Source: Coenobita brevimanus
Lineage: Eukaryota; Arthropoda; Malacostraca; Decapoda; Coenobitidae
Length of the DNA: 64,000 nucleotides
Reading direction: 5' to 3'
NCBI GenBank assembly: GCA_032717465.1
Contig: CM064690.1
Span: forward strand, 6,116,187-6,180,186
Made by a program: the position numbers and the translations under genes
Shown here: in pieces, positions 34,615-48,839 of the stretch
How positions within the stretch are numbered: position 1 is the stretch's first letter
How the letters are laid out: every line of letters begins with the position of its first letter
The notes under the pieces: generated by a model
The model's database searches: none
What the model was told of the DNA's origin: nothing
What the model saw: only the letters and a program-made list of their open reading frames with translations

Positions 34615-34985
34615 ACTGTTATAAGGAACCAACAGGGCGGAAGCTGATCACCTTTGTCTCCCCAGGTCTCTATAGCACGTTCACTCTAACCTGACAAGCA
34701 TCCCGACCCCATCCACGTACAGTCAGGTTCGAACGCTGATTTGATAAGTAACTATGGAGTGTTTCTTACCTATTAAATAGTGTTCAATGAAAATAATGCG
34801 AACCGGCAAAGAATTTAAGCCATAGGATTGACCCAGTTTCGTCGGGTGAAAATAAAGCGATTATACTCACCCCATAACAAAGTTCTGGCACAGTAGTCTC
34901 AACACACATCGCTTTTTTGTCCGATATGCATTTAAGTTTCTTGTCAGACAGATCGAACGCCGATATAGGAGAGCAGTTTTGAACT
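34615..34985. repeat. Dispersed repeat F, diverged copy
   Basis: 'ctctatagcacgttcactct', 'aacctgacaa' and the following sequence resemble 53,520-53,640 and the reverse complement of 59,230-59,350 ('atagcgcgtttactcgaacc'). No coding. Class unknown. Confidence 0.4.
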
Positions 34986-34993
34986 CTAAAACT

Positions 34994-34996
34994 TAT

Positions 34997-35043
<47 letters not shown>

Positions 35044-35138
35044 GTCATCAATAATTCTACACCATGCTTATGAACACACACACACATACACACACACACA
35101 CACACACGACCATCAAGTGATCCTGACCGACTCGGTGA

Positions 35139-35183
<45 letters not shown>

Positions 35184-35284
35184 GCACGCAAACACACACA
35201 CACACATCCAGCAAAACAGAACATCAGAATCGCTATTGCTAGCGCAGCTGTAATAAAACCTTGTTAGTAGTAGATGACAAAAAG

Positions 35285-35317
<33 letters not shown>

Positions 35318-35319
35318 TT
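34994..35319. repeat. CT, CA, CA and AAT microsatellites
   Basis: CT run 34,994-35,043 with one T interruption, CA runs 35,074-35,107 and 35,142-35,208 (with CACG variants), AAT run 35,289-35,319. Confidence 0.9.
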
Positions 35320-35663
35320 AAACGACCATCCCCATCTTCAAATGAATGATGAATTAGTTGATAGGTATACTTAATTAAAAGCGTAAGTTATCAGTCAAAA
35401 CATATAATTATTGTTATTGAAATTTATGTACACCCAATCCCTTAAGATGTGAAAATTTTTGCTAAATAGCTTAGTTAATTATATCCCAGTTAAGAACAGA
35501 CGACGGTTTTAGGCCGAGACCAGACTTTTAAAGGGGTATTATACATCATACTGTATAGTTCGTGACTCCTTTTCGTTATGTGGAGGTGTAGGAGGATAGG
35601 TCACTGCCCCCGAGAAATAGGTCCTTCAGCCTTTGCCCAGTCGGATACGTAAAAAAAAAAATA

Positions 35664-35694
<31 letters not shown>

Positions 35695-35770
35695 GTCTGC
35701 ATAATATATACCTTAGCTTTCTCTCCCATGGTTTTATATCGTCTCAGGCTGAATCAGTAACATACATGAG
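35320..35770. other. No feature recognised; (AAT)n at 35,661-35,694
   Basis: AT-rich plain sequence with one trinucleotide run. Confidence 0.5.
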
Positions 35771-35774
35771 GATA

Positions 35775-36235
35775 TTGAGGTGCACTGTAAAGAACAAATC
35801 GCTGAGGAGAAATTACGAAGATATGTACAAAAGCCGTTTCTAGCATGACAGTGACCGGTTATCCGACCCTGAGCTGCACAATGTGAAGAATAAATCGCTG
35901 AGGATAAAGTCTGAAAATTTGAGAACGCCACTTATAAGAGGACAGTGCCCGTTTGCCAGACCCTGAGCAGCATCATGTGAAGAATAAAATGCTGAGGATA
36001 AGGAGTTGCAAAATGGGGAAACACCACTTGTACGACGACAGTTCCCAGTTGCCCGATCCTGAGCGGCATTATGTGAAAAATAACTCGCTGAGGAAATGGT
36101 GCCACTTGATATGCAAACGCAACTATGACGACAGTGTCCAGTTCCCTGATCTTGAGTGGAACTGTGTGAAAAATAAATCGCTGAGGAAATGGTGTTAACA
36201 ATAAGCAAACGCCACTTGTATGAGCGACATTATGT
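35775..36235. repeat. Tandem repeat, about 95-bp unit, 4-5 copies
   Basis: The word GCTGAGG recurs at 35,801, 35,897, 35,991, 36,087 and 36,180 (intervals 96, 94, 96, 93) within 'gtgaagaataaatcgctgag'. Each unit also contains 'gacagtg' and 'gaccctgagc'. Reverse and forward frames of 70-130 codons are by-products. Confidence 0.85.
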
Positions 36236-36540
36236 GAGGCGTGAGGTCCGACCAGACTTTGGACGTAAACCCTAATGGGATAAAGGCAATTGCAGCACCA
36301 TAACCCACTGTACAAATAGGTCATCAGTTTGTTATCTGAATATTAACTGACGTATTTAATGGCTTCCAGGGACACAAGAAAACATTTTGGTTGTTACTTG
36401 GTGTTGTCACCTAAAGGTAGTGGTGCATCCTGTGAGTGAACGGTGGAAGCCTTCATCTGCTACAACTACTACCACTACAACTGGTACTGCTACTACTAGG
36501 ACTTCCACCACTACTGCTACTACTACAACTAATCATCATC
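36236..36540. other. SINE-like remnants and (CTA)n
   Basis: 36,355-36,395 ('aatggcttccagggacacaa' then 'gaaaacattttgg') looks like the decayed hairpin module of the composite SINE. 36,460-36,532 is a CTA/CTG triplet run. Nothing coding. Confidence 0.45.
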
Positions 36541-40040
<3,500 letters not shown>

Positions 40041-40044
40041 GGGG

Positions 40045-40195
40045 AATCTGAGGGACACAGCCTGACCAAAAACCCAGGTTATATGGTTGCCATATCCTGG
40101 GTAAAGGAAACCATTTGGCTCGTCACGCAGTGTAGAAACCATATGGTACGCACACATTAAGTGAATGGATGGTGGGCGTCCCCACCTACCACAGT
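40045..40195 (-). repeat. Composite SINE fragment
   Basis: 'ggttatatggttgccatatc', 'aaaggaaaccatttggctcg', 'tcacgcagtgtagaaaccat' and 'gtgaatggatggtgggcgtc' correspond to the hairpin-to-tail half of the family. The tRNA-like half is missing. Confidence 0.6.
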
Positions 40196-40201
40196 AATAA
40201 C

Positions 40202-40242
<41 letters not shown>

Positions 40243-40275
40243 CAACAACAATAACAACAACAAAACAACAACAAC

Positions 40276-40310
<35 letters not shown>

Positions 40311-40378
40311 CGACATGAACGTGCGACTCCATGATTTAAAAAGGTATAATATCTTTCTTCCAATCTGCCACTGACCTT

Positions 40379-40434
<56 letters not shown>

Positions 40435-40524
40435 TTATATTATTAATATTAACAATAATATTATTATAAATATTATTATTATTATTAATTATTATTATTA
40501 TTATTATCTTTATTATAATTATTA

Positions 40525-40569
<45 letters not shown>

Positions 40570-40570
40570 T
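40193..40570. repeat. AAT/AAC, CT and ATT microsatellites
   Basis: AAT/AAC run 40,193-40,310 directly after the SINE end; CT run 40,380-40,430; ATT-type array 40,430-40,570. Confidence 0.95.
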
Positions 40571-40865
40571 GTTTTCCTTCCTCACCCTTCTTCCCTCTTT
40601 TAACTCGTTCATTGTCATTACTAATACGAACTTATGTTTTCTTTACTAATATGACCTTATGTTTTCTTTCTGATTTTGCTTTAGTGTGTTTTAGGGGTGG
40701 CAGAAATTACTTAGAAATCACTATAGGATGGCTACGCAGACTAAGTGTACTTTTACTCTATTTATTGGTTTATTTATTATTGTTCGACTCTGGATAGACG
40801 CTAAACAATCAGTTCTCGAAGGCCCGTCAGCTCAATGTGGCACACGCCTTCCCATGTCCCCACTT
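40571..40865. other. No feature recognised
   Basis: T-rich plain sequence without recognisable family. Confidence 0.5.
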
Positions 40866-40867
40866 TT

Positions 40868-41530
40868 GTATTAACATATGGATGTGAGACTATGATGTGG
40901 CATGAAAATGAAGTCAAAAGTGAAAGCAGTGGAGATGGGACTGCTGAGGAATTTATGTGGAGTAAAGAGAGTGAATGGGATACGAAATAATGTGATTCGT
41001 GAAAGATGCGGTGTGAGGAAGCCTGTGGACACCAGAATCAAAGAGAGTGTACAGAGATGATATGGTCATGTGAAGAGAATGGATAATAACAGAACGGTGA
41101 AAAAGGTATATCTGAGCGAATTTGAAAGAGGGAGGAGGCAAGGTAGGCCAAGGAGAAGGGGGAGGGATATGGTGGATGAATCTGTGAGGATAAAAGGTAT
41201 GGAAGTCGGTGAGGCTAGGTGACTGACAAGAGATCGAGCTGGCTGGATGACTGTTGTGAGAAGAAGTGCCATCAGGGATTTGGCACCCCTTTTTAACGTG
41301 ACAGCGTTCGGATTGATTAGCGGATACGTTTATGTGAAGCTACAGAATGTGGTGAAAGTTTTTTTTTTTTTTTTTTTTTTTGGCGAATCAGATAGGTCCA
41401 GGATTCTGCTGGCTTGAAGGATGAGTGAAGAGTCATGGCCCATTGGATTCGGGAAACTTGAGCTGTCTGGACGTTGCTACTCCTCACCCTGCGCTAGGGT
41501 GAGAAAGTTCGGAAGATGATGATGGTGATT
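40868..41530 (+). pseudogene. LINE B: 5'-truncated copy with 3' UTR
   Basis: Begins at 'catatggatgtgagac' (the TYGCE-type motif near the C-terminus) and continues through 'GLLRNLCGVKRVNGIRNNVI', 'RCGVRKPVDTRIKESVQR', 'YGHVKRMDNNRTVKKVYL' and 'FERGRRQGRPRRRGRDMVDE', with an in-frame TGA (W to stop) before YGHV. The 3' UTR (41,285-41,500) matches 36,541-36,800 in reverse complement and ends with a (GAT)n tail. A poly-T run at 41,360-41,381 interrupts the 3' UTR. Nothing suggests activity. Confidence 0.85.
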
Positions 41531-41559
41531 ATTATTATTTTTATTATCATCATAGTTTC

Positions 41560-41845
41560 CTGTACACCAGAAAACAGAAAACCATTGACTACGCTGGGTG
41601 GTAACCATATAACCAAATTTGGGCGCCTGGTGATTTAGTGGGTAACTATTGCGCTCCAATCGGATTGACCCGGTGAAGGTTTATATCCAAGGAGTGGTTG
41701 GGGTTGATTGCTCATGTAATACCACTCAAAGATGAGTGAGGCTGGTCACTCTCATCTTAAATGTCGGGACCAAGCGCCTAGCCCCGGGCTCCTACGCTCC
41801 TCATGGGGCAACGTAGGATTGGACGATGGAAGGATGGATGGAATA
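41560..41845 (+). repeat. Composite SINE family copy (tRNA-like boxes readable forward)
   Basis: Follows LINE B's (GAT)n/(ATT)n tail. The hairpin module is decayed ('cctgtacaccagaaaacag'). An A-box-like TGATTTAGTGG (41,631-41,641) and a B-box-like GGTTTATATCC (41,678-41,688) start 47 nt apart. Then come 'gatgagtgaggctggtcact', 'aaatgtcgggaccaagcgcc' and the terminal 'cctcatggggcaacgtagga' leading into (ATGG)n. Confidence 0.7.
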
Positions 41846-42026
41846 TCATTATTATTATTATCATTATTATTGTCATAATTATAATAATTTATCAATTATT
41901 TTTATCATTATCATCATCATCAACTTCACAGGCTTCTGTGACTCAGTAGCCCAGTTGATTTATATGACGTTAGGTGGAACAGAACATAAGTATTTTACCT
42001 ACGATGAGAGGGCTAATGGTGACAAC

Positions 42027-42029
<3 letters not shown>

Positions 42030-42067
<38 letters not shown>
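42030..42067. repeat. (GT)n microsatellite
   Basis: Short uninterrupted GT run. 42,068-42,430 shows no recognisable feature. Confidence 0.9.
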
Positions 42068-42068
<1 letters not shown>

Positions 42069-42429
42069 TCAACAGTATGGAATCGTCTAGAGCTCGAATG
42101 GTAGACTTGTTCTGATCATAAGACTTATTTGTGACAGTTTAAACACTCACTGTAGTTTCAAACACTTCGCGTTAAGTAAAACATAATAATAGAAAATGCC
42201 ACCATAGCAGAGAAGTAGATCACCACCTTCCCGTTCAATAATTCCATTTATATACGGTTTCACTCCATATTGTTTAACTTTCCAAAAAATTTTATAGCCT
42301 ACTACCATTTCTTATGAAATTTCGCATCATACTAAATATATATATTAGAACTGAAGATTAAACGGGAGTAAATTGTGTTCAGGAGTAACTATCCTGTTTT
42401 TACTCCCGCGTGACCTAAAACTCACTTAT

Positions 42430-42850
42430 TTTATCATTTCCATTGCTAGGATTCTGTGTTGTGGCAATACACTAACACGAAAATATGATGCTAGTCACGA
42501 AGAAGAGATTTGGAAAGGATGTTGAGTCATGATACTGCCTTCTTATACTGCTGTGCTACGTAAAACAAACAAAAAAGAAAAAAATGAAGAAAATTTGGGC
42601 CAAGTTATTTTGGAGGATTATTGAATGGAACTCACAGCTATATGATTAAAATTTGGGCGCTCTACTTATCAGGCAGGAATAAGTCTCCTTGGTTACTAAA
42701 GCCTGTCTCTTTTCGTATAACAAAACTGAATTACTTCCACAACCTGAACAGCATAATAAGTCGTGGTTGCACGACATTCGATGGCCCTTAGTTATAAGGT
42801 AGGAATGAATCTCCTTGGTTACTGTTTTCTGCTCTTTGCGCTCATGTACC
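42430..42850. repeat. Dispersed repeats D and F, degenerate copies
   Basis: 42,480-42,560 resembles repeat D (see 12,690). 42,680-42,835 ('ataagtctccttggttact', 'aataagtcgtggttgca') appears twice in degenerate form and resembles 59,165-59,235 in the inverted arms (repeat F). Confidence 0.45.
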
Positions 42851-44077
42851 CCCAGGCGCCAAAGTTTATGTACCCCCTCGGTAGAAGGAAGTGGAAGTCA
42901 GGGTTAGAGAGAGGGCAGGGGAACGGACAACCGTGAGTGGTAGTATGGTACAAAGTTACAAGGCGGATGGTGAGAAGCCTAATGAACGTGGATTCGAAAC
43001 ATTTCCATGCTATTCACCTGCAAAACATTAAGCATGTGTAACATACACAGAATATATTATAACTTAGACTACTATGTTATCATAGAGTCCTGTGAAACTT
43101 GGTCCAGACACGACCCATCTGTTTCGAATCCACATGATACAAATGAATCGAGCCAATTACACTGAGTCTGCATCATGGAGGCTAACACTGGACAATAATT
43201 ATGAAGTTTATGTTGTTGTTTGCATGCTGACTCATCCTACTTCATTTATAAAATAGAACCCATTACTTCATATCTAATTAATATAACCATAGTGTTAACA
43301 TGGCATTAACATAACGTCTTTTACCCAGTTGTCAATGTCAAAATTATGATTATAATAATTAGACATCAAGAACAACCAAGCATCATGACAGGTTATGGGA
43401 ACACATCACATAATTTTCAACCAGACTGACCATATTTCAGAAAATAGAGAAATAAATTCCTCCGAGCTAGAGCAACTAAAGCCATATAACCCCGTTAGGT
43501 TACAGGAGAGCGCTACTCCCTCCCGGTACGGCAGACCCCGGGCGCGGCTCTAACTCACGACCCCCCGGCCCCCACGAGCTCGATGCTCTACCACTGAGCT
43601 ACCGTGCCTCCCACAATGACCATACCAGAATTGGATTCAATTTTTATAAATGAAGCAGAGGATCAGTCAGCATATAAACAAAAAACAAAATAAACCTCAC
43701 CTTGTCCAGTGTTAGCCTCCGTGATGCAGACTGCAGCGAATGTGGCTCGGTGCTTCCTTTGTATGATGAGGATTCAAAACAGATGGGTTGTGTGTGGACC
43801 ATGTTTTTGCACAGGACTCCATGATAACATAGTATTTTTTTTTTTTTTTTTTTATAATATATGCTGTGAATGCTGCTTTTGCACAATGTTTTGAATATGA
43901 ATAAAATTGTAATGTTTCGAATCCAAGCTCATTAGGTTTCTCACCATCCGCCTCGTAGCTCGGTACCAAACTACCACTCACAGTTGTCCGTTCCCCTGCC
44001 CTCTCTCTTACCCTGACTTCCACTTCCTTCCACCGAGGGGGTACAGAAATCTTTGGTGCGTGGGTGTACTAGTCACG
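42850..44077. repeat. Foldback pair, arms of about 350 bp
   Basis: 42,850-43,195 is the reverse complement (with substitutions) of 43,700-44,077. Shared words include 'accccctcggt', 'gaaggaagtggaagtcaggg', 'gggcaggggaacggacaac', 'ggcggatggtgagaa' and 'ggaggctaacactggacaa'. The spacer of about 500 bp holds a tRNA-like SINE head. Either a foldback transposon or two copies of one repeat in opposite orientation. The 103-codon reverse frame (44,023-43,712) is part of the repeat. Confidence 0.65.
43530..43613 (-). repeat. tRNA-like SINE head
   Basis: Reverse strand: 'cacggtagctcagtggtaga', 'gcatcgagctcgt', then 'gtcgtgagttagagccgcgc'. The A-box region TAGCTCAGTGG is canonical, while the B-box region (GAGTTAGAGCC) is degenerate and the stem regions do not pair as in a functional tRNA. 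Most likely a tRNA-derived SINE or tRNA pseudogene. Confidence 0.55.
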
Positions 44078-44590
44078 AACAAAAGTCCGTTCCCCTAGCC
44101 AGCCACCGTGTGAATCAGGAAACACCTGAGGATCGAATAACGAAGCAGTTCAAAGAAGTGCCATTTTCACCAACAGATGGTGCACAGAAATGTTTGTGGG
44201 GAGTGTTGGGAGAGAGAGGGTGCGACGAGAGGGATGTTTGTATCTGCGTGCGCAGATATCGTAGCTTGATCACCGGATGCTGATATGGTTACATGAGTGC
44301 GAGAAAGCGATGGATTACGGAACACGAACGATAAATATTGTTCGGTGACAATATATGTGTGAAAAGTATGTGTATGTTGTAGCAACAACAGTAGTTATTT
44401 ATTATGGTTACTTAGCAAAATACTGAAAATCACACGTGTTAAGGGTTACAGCAGAGGCATATGATACTTCTTACTCATATACAGCATTTGTTATATTATT
44501 TTTAAAAGGTCGATAAACGGCCAGCATATCAGTAACAACCTGTTATACCTGAAACAAAGCTCATTTTGTCCATTGTATTGCTGCATGTGG
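44066..44590 (+). repeat. Dispersed repeat G; empty site for the LINE B tail
   Basis: Matches 59,405-60,075 and, reversed, 52,860-53,480 ('gtccgttcccct', 'gtgtgaatcagg', 'ggatgtttgtatctgcgtgc', 'caccggatg', 'aacacgaacgataaa', 'aatcacacgtgttaa'). Near 44,505 it runs straight through 'attatttttaaaaggtcgat', where the two arm copies carry a LINE B 3' end of about 200 bp. No coding; class unknown. Confidence 0.65.
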
Positions 44591-44693
44591 GCTTATCCCC
44601 AGGCGGCCTGGACGGTAATGAACAATACCTCCTGGGGATTTCCTAAATATTTTAGACTACTCTAGAAACATGAATAAAAACGTATTGTCTTCC

Positions 44694-44696
<3 letters not shown>

Positions 44697-44766
<70 letters not shown>
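44697..44766. repeat. (AT)n microsatellite, target of the LTR element (left flank)
   Basis: A perfect AT run ends immediately before the left LTR. A second AT run follows the right LTR. The element seems to have inserted into one AT tract, which makes the target duplication unreadable. Confidence 0.9.
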
Positions 44767-44768
<2 letters not shown>

Positions 44769-45552
44769 TTTACATAGCCTATGATTTCATCATCCTTTGT
44801 GTAATTCTAACGTACAGTATGCTGCATGTTTGATCACGAGCGTGTTCTACCTCACTCCCCCTCCTCCCTTAAAGTAGAGTAAGTCATTCTTTCTGTTGAT
44901 CAGAGCAGGATTGTCAACTCTTTGTCCCCATGGGTTCATTTGCGCGTCCTTCTTACAAGTTGTATCAATCTCTGCCGGCCCCAAAATAATGAGCTCAGTC
45001 TCTGCATTAATTGCCACTTAGATCTACTCCTCATTTTGTTCACATCTCTGTCCTCCCCTGTACAGATGTTATTACTGTGAGTGCTCAGGAAGTCTCCAAA
45101 CATCTAGCAGCTGTGTAATTTGAGTATAACTGGTATTGCATTTTTCTTGTACTGTATAGCATAAGGTGTTAATTCGTAGGCCTAGTGAGGTTTTTGTGCT
45201 TAATGTAAAGTTTTACTGTCAGCCATTATTAACATTTTGTGCCTGAAATACTATATCTTGCATTCACTGAGTATTATCTAGTATTTTCATTTGATCAGGG
45301 CTGACTTAAATAAATATACTCTTGCTAATTTCGTGTTAATAGAGGCTATCGCAGTTAACCATATATTTAACCTGTTTTTTGCCATTACATTATCCTTATG
45401 AGTCCTGAATGTTTTGTTGTTAGTTTGAGCATTAAACTTTAACTTGTAATTTTACCTAACTCTTTTGTTTTGAACCTGGAACTTTACGGGTCAGTAGTGA
45501 TTTTTTAGTATTCTCACTTAAAGTGTACATTATCTTTCTCTGTTCCGTAACA
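44767..45552 (+). repeat. 5' LTR
   Basis: Starts TGTTTACATAGCC and ends CCGTAACA; TGTTAC/GTAACA are the inverted ends (best read with the 61,782 copy). Matches 50,338-51,125 almost throughout with scattered substitutions. No convincing tRNA primer-binding site follows it. Confidence 0.9.
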
Positions 45553-45638
45553 TAAATTTGAAGCGACCTCTTATCAGGATATTCAGGATATTATCATAAA
45601 GGGATATTGCTTGATATTTTTGTGACTGTGATTTATTC

Positions 45639-46830
45639 ATGATGTCTACTATTACTACGCTTGATGAAGCCCAAGACTTTTTGTCAAATGTGCAAACAGT
45701 GTGTGATGTAGAAAACAGAACAAAAGAATGAACTTAAGCTTGTTCCTCAACAATTGGGAAGTGCTGTTCGCCTCCTCATCATTCTAAAGATCAAATTGTT
45801 GACATGATTAATGAAAGCTTATTTAATGTAACTCCTCAGAGAGTGAGCAAACACAGATTGAATTAGCTTTAAGTTACAGCATAGCCCTGCAGGAGGCTCG
45901 TGTTAAAGAGAGGCTGAATTTCCGAAGCAAATGCTAAGGAGGCTGAGGCACAAGTTGAACTTGCTAGGATTCGAGGGCAGACCATGAGTATCGCATGAAA
46001 CAAGGTGGAACTGGATCATCTAGCTCTGATGATTTTGGATGTGGCTAAAAATGTTAAACTTGTCCCTCCTTTTTAATGAATCTGATTTAACAAAGTATTT
46101 TCAGTTGTTTGAGAGGGTAGCTACAGGTTTTAATTGGCCCAAAAAGTATTGGCCAGTACTCCTTCAAACTGTTCTCACTGGTAAAGCTCGCAAGTAACTC
46201 TATGCATCTTTGCCTCAGGATCAATGTGATAATTATGATGTAGTTAAGAGCTTGATTCTTAAGGCCTATGAGCTTGTTCCTGAAGCCTATAGAGTAAAAA
46301 TTTAGGACAACTTATAAGCAAGATAAGCCAATCCCATGTTGAGTATGCAAAAATCAAAGAAGATCTGTTAGAGCAGTGGTTAAATTCTAAGAATGTGGAT
46401 TCTGATTTTGGTAAATTTAAGCAGATGATTTTGCTGGAGGACTTCCAAAAAGGCGTATTAATAAAGATGTAAGCCTATATCTTGATGAGAGAAGAATAGA
46501 TAATTTGTCTGATGCTGCAGTTTTAGCTGATGAATATGTTCTCACTCACAAGAGATATTCTAAAGAAAAAAGGAAAGCTGAAAGTACGTTGCCTCTACTC
46601 AGAGTACAGGTAACAGGAAGAAGAGAATAAAGATGATGTTTCTCAGGAGGAAGTAAATACCAGCTTCACCTCTAGATTTCAGAAAAGTAAATGTACTTAT
46701 TGTAGTAAGCTTGGTCATACTACGGAGAAATGTTTCAGGAGACAGCGTGATGTGAACAAAAAGGAGTCTTTAAATATTCAGTCAATTGGTCTAGTGTCCA
46801 CCCTTGAGAGTTCCCAGAATTCTCTGAGTT
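45639..46830 (+). pseudogene. gag of the LTR element, broken
   Basis: The ATG at 45,639 opens 'MMSTITTLDEAQDFL' but stops after about 30 codons. Scattered frames continue to 'SLYLDERRIDNLSDAAVLAD' (about 46,470), which resembles the capsid segment (SCAN-like) of Gmr1-type elements. A zinc knuckle with C-x2-C-x4-H-x4-C spacing (CTYCSKLGHTTEKC, 46,692-46,733) follows. Gag would package the element RNA. At least four frame breaks. Confidence 0.8.
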
Positions 46831-46929
46831 AACTGAACCTGCTTTGAGGGGTAAATTAAATCACTCATGATGAAGCTCCTCTTTTGAGCAGTAATGTGGG
46901 TGACACTCTCAAGAGTTCATGTGCTAATT

Positions 46930-47215
46930 TCCTCTGTACTGATGGTTTTGTCAGTCCTCTGGACAGTAATGACAGGAAGTCAGTTAAAATATATCGTGAT
47001 ACAGGTGCTTGCCAATCCTTTATGCTGACCCAGTGTTCTAGAGCTCTAATGTGTTAATCTCCCTCTGATAAAACTGTAATCTTACAAGGTGTAGGGAATA
47101 ATTATTTCTCTGTCCCTCTGTGCAGAGTGAATTTAGAGTCTGGTTTTGTTAATGGTTTTCCCGTTATGAAGTTGGGTTGGTTGGAGACACCCCCAATGTC
47201 AGGTGTGTAACTTTC
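46930..47215 (+). pseudogene. Aspartic protease of the LTR element
   Basis: 'YRDTGACQSFML' carries the active-site DTGA (46,998-47,009). Downstream 'VILQGVGNNYFSVPLCRVNL' is the expected second half of a retropepsin fold. It lies between gag and integrase. A stop near 47,058 breaks the frame. It would cleave the polyprotein. Confidence 0.75.
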
Positions 47216-47619
47216 TTACTTAGAAATGATATTGGTGGAAGTCAAGTGTGTCCAGCTCCTCAGTTGTCTAGTGAGCCAGTGGCTGCAGCCCAGGATTGTG
47301 ATGTCCCTGATGTGTTCCCTGCATGTGCTAGTCACTAGGGCTAAGTCTAAAGTTACTGGTGACTTAGAGGATAATGATGATGATGATGTTATCCTAGCTG
47401 ACACTTTTTCTGCTAATTTGGACCACTCACCAGATGAGGCAGTACCCCGTAGTGTTGATAATTTGTCTCGTCAAGAGTTGGTTGGAGTTGCAGGCTGCTG
47501 ACCCCGAGCTGAAAGGTCTAGCTAACTCTGCTTGCAGTGAGGAAGAGTCAGCTGGCGCTTCTACTTGTTATTATATAAAGTCAGGAGTACTTTATGAGGA
47601 AGTGGAGTATCCCTAACAG

Positions 47620-48795
47620 CATCAGCCGACTGTGAGTGGGAGGTTGTACATCAAGTTGTCATCCCTCGTGTTTGTAGGCAGGATATCATTAGAGTGGCTC
47701 ATGATTCCAGTTTGGCAGGACACCTTGGAGTGAGGAAGACTGTGGCACGCATTTTGGAAACACTTCTACTGGCCAGGTATCTTCAGGGATGTTTCCTGGT
47801 ATTGTAAGTCTTGTCACACCTGTCAAGTTGTGGGGAAGTGTAATCAGACCGAAAAGGTTGCACCTCTTGCTCCCATTCCTCCTTTTGGAGGCGCTCTTCA
47901 CCTGTGTGTTGGTGGATATTGTGGGCTCCTCTTCCTCCTAAGACTTCCTTCAGGATTTTCTCTTATAGGTTAGACCTTGATTGATATGGCTACTCGTTAT
48001 CCTCCAGCCATTCCACTTAGAAATATCTCAGCAAAGAACGTGGTTAAGGAAATGCTAGGGTTCTTCACAAAGTTTGGTCTGCCCAAGGAGGTACAGTCAG
48101 ACCGGGGAAGTAATTTCAAGGCCAACGTTTTCAAGCAGTTCCTGAAAGAGTTGGGCATCACCCTGATCACGTCTTCAGCTTACCATCCCCAGACCCAAGG
48201 AGCGTTGGAGAGATATCATCAAACACTCAAATCGATGCTCAAGAAATACTGTTTGGAACATCAGAAAGACTGGGATAAAGGTCTTCCATTCGTTGTATTT
48301 GCCGCAAGAGAATCTCCAAATGAATCACTGGGCTTCTCACCTTTTGAACTACTGTTTGGCCGATGAAGTAAGAGGACCCCTTAAGCTACTCAAGGAATGC
48401 TGGCTGTCGTGGAGGAAGATGACGGCAACCTGCTGGAGTATGTGATGAAGTTCAAAGAACGGCTGTCCACTGCTTTACAGCTGGCGAGAGAGAATTTAGG
48501 AGCTGCTCAGGAGAAGATAAAGACTTGGTATGATAAGAAGTCCAGGTTACGCCACTTTGGGCTGTGGAGACCATGTTTTGATTCTGTTACCAGTGCATGG
48601 GCAACCTCTTCAAGCCAAGCTTAGTGGTCCTTATTTCGTGGAGAAGAAACTCAGTGATGTCAACTATGTCATCGCCACACCAGATCGTAGAAAGAATCGC
48701 CAACTTTGTCACATCAACATGCCAGTTATATCACAGGCAGGGACGTACCAATCCAGTCTCAAATGTAGCTGTTCCACCCGAGTCTGCAAGTGAAG
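47620..48795 (+). pseudogene. Integrase of the LTR element, with GPY/F module
   Basis: Zinc-binding N-terminus: 'HDSSLAGHLG' (47,700-47,729) and 'CKSCHTCQ' (47,803 onward, one frame over). Core: 'VDIVG' (first catalytic Asp about 47,915), 'DMATRYPPAIPLR', 'VQSDRGSNF' (second Asp at 48,100-48,102) and 'GALERYHQTLK' (Glu at 48,208-48,210), a D-x35-E spacing typical of retroviral-type integrases. The 47,977-48,366 frame is open for 129 codons. The C-terminal module has 'GDHVLILLPVHGQPLQAKL' and GPYF at 48,626-48,637, then 'NYVIATPDRRKNRQLCHINM'. It would join element DNA to the host chromosome. Several single-base frame changes. Confidence 0.88.
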
Positions 48796-48839
48796 CTCTC
48801 CCATGCAGTATGAGCCTGAGTGATATTTTGGGGAAGAAT

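Noticed and set aside
35840..36324. 120-130-codon reverse frames
   Set aside because: They follow the 95-bp tandem repeat and have no domain.
43530..43613. Functional tRNA gene
   Set aside because: The A box is canonical but the B box and the stems are degenerate; a SINE head or pseudogene is more likely.
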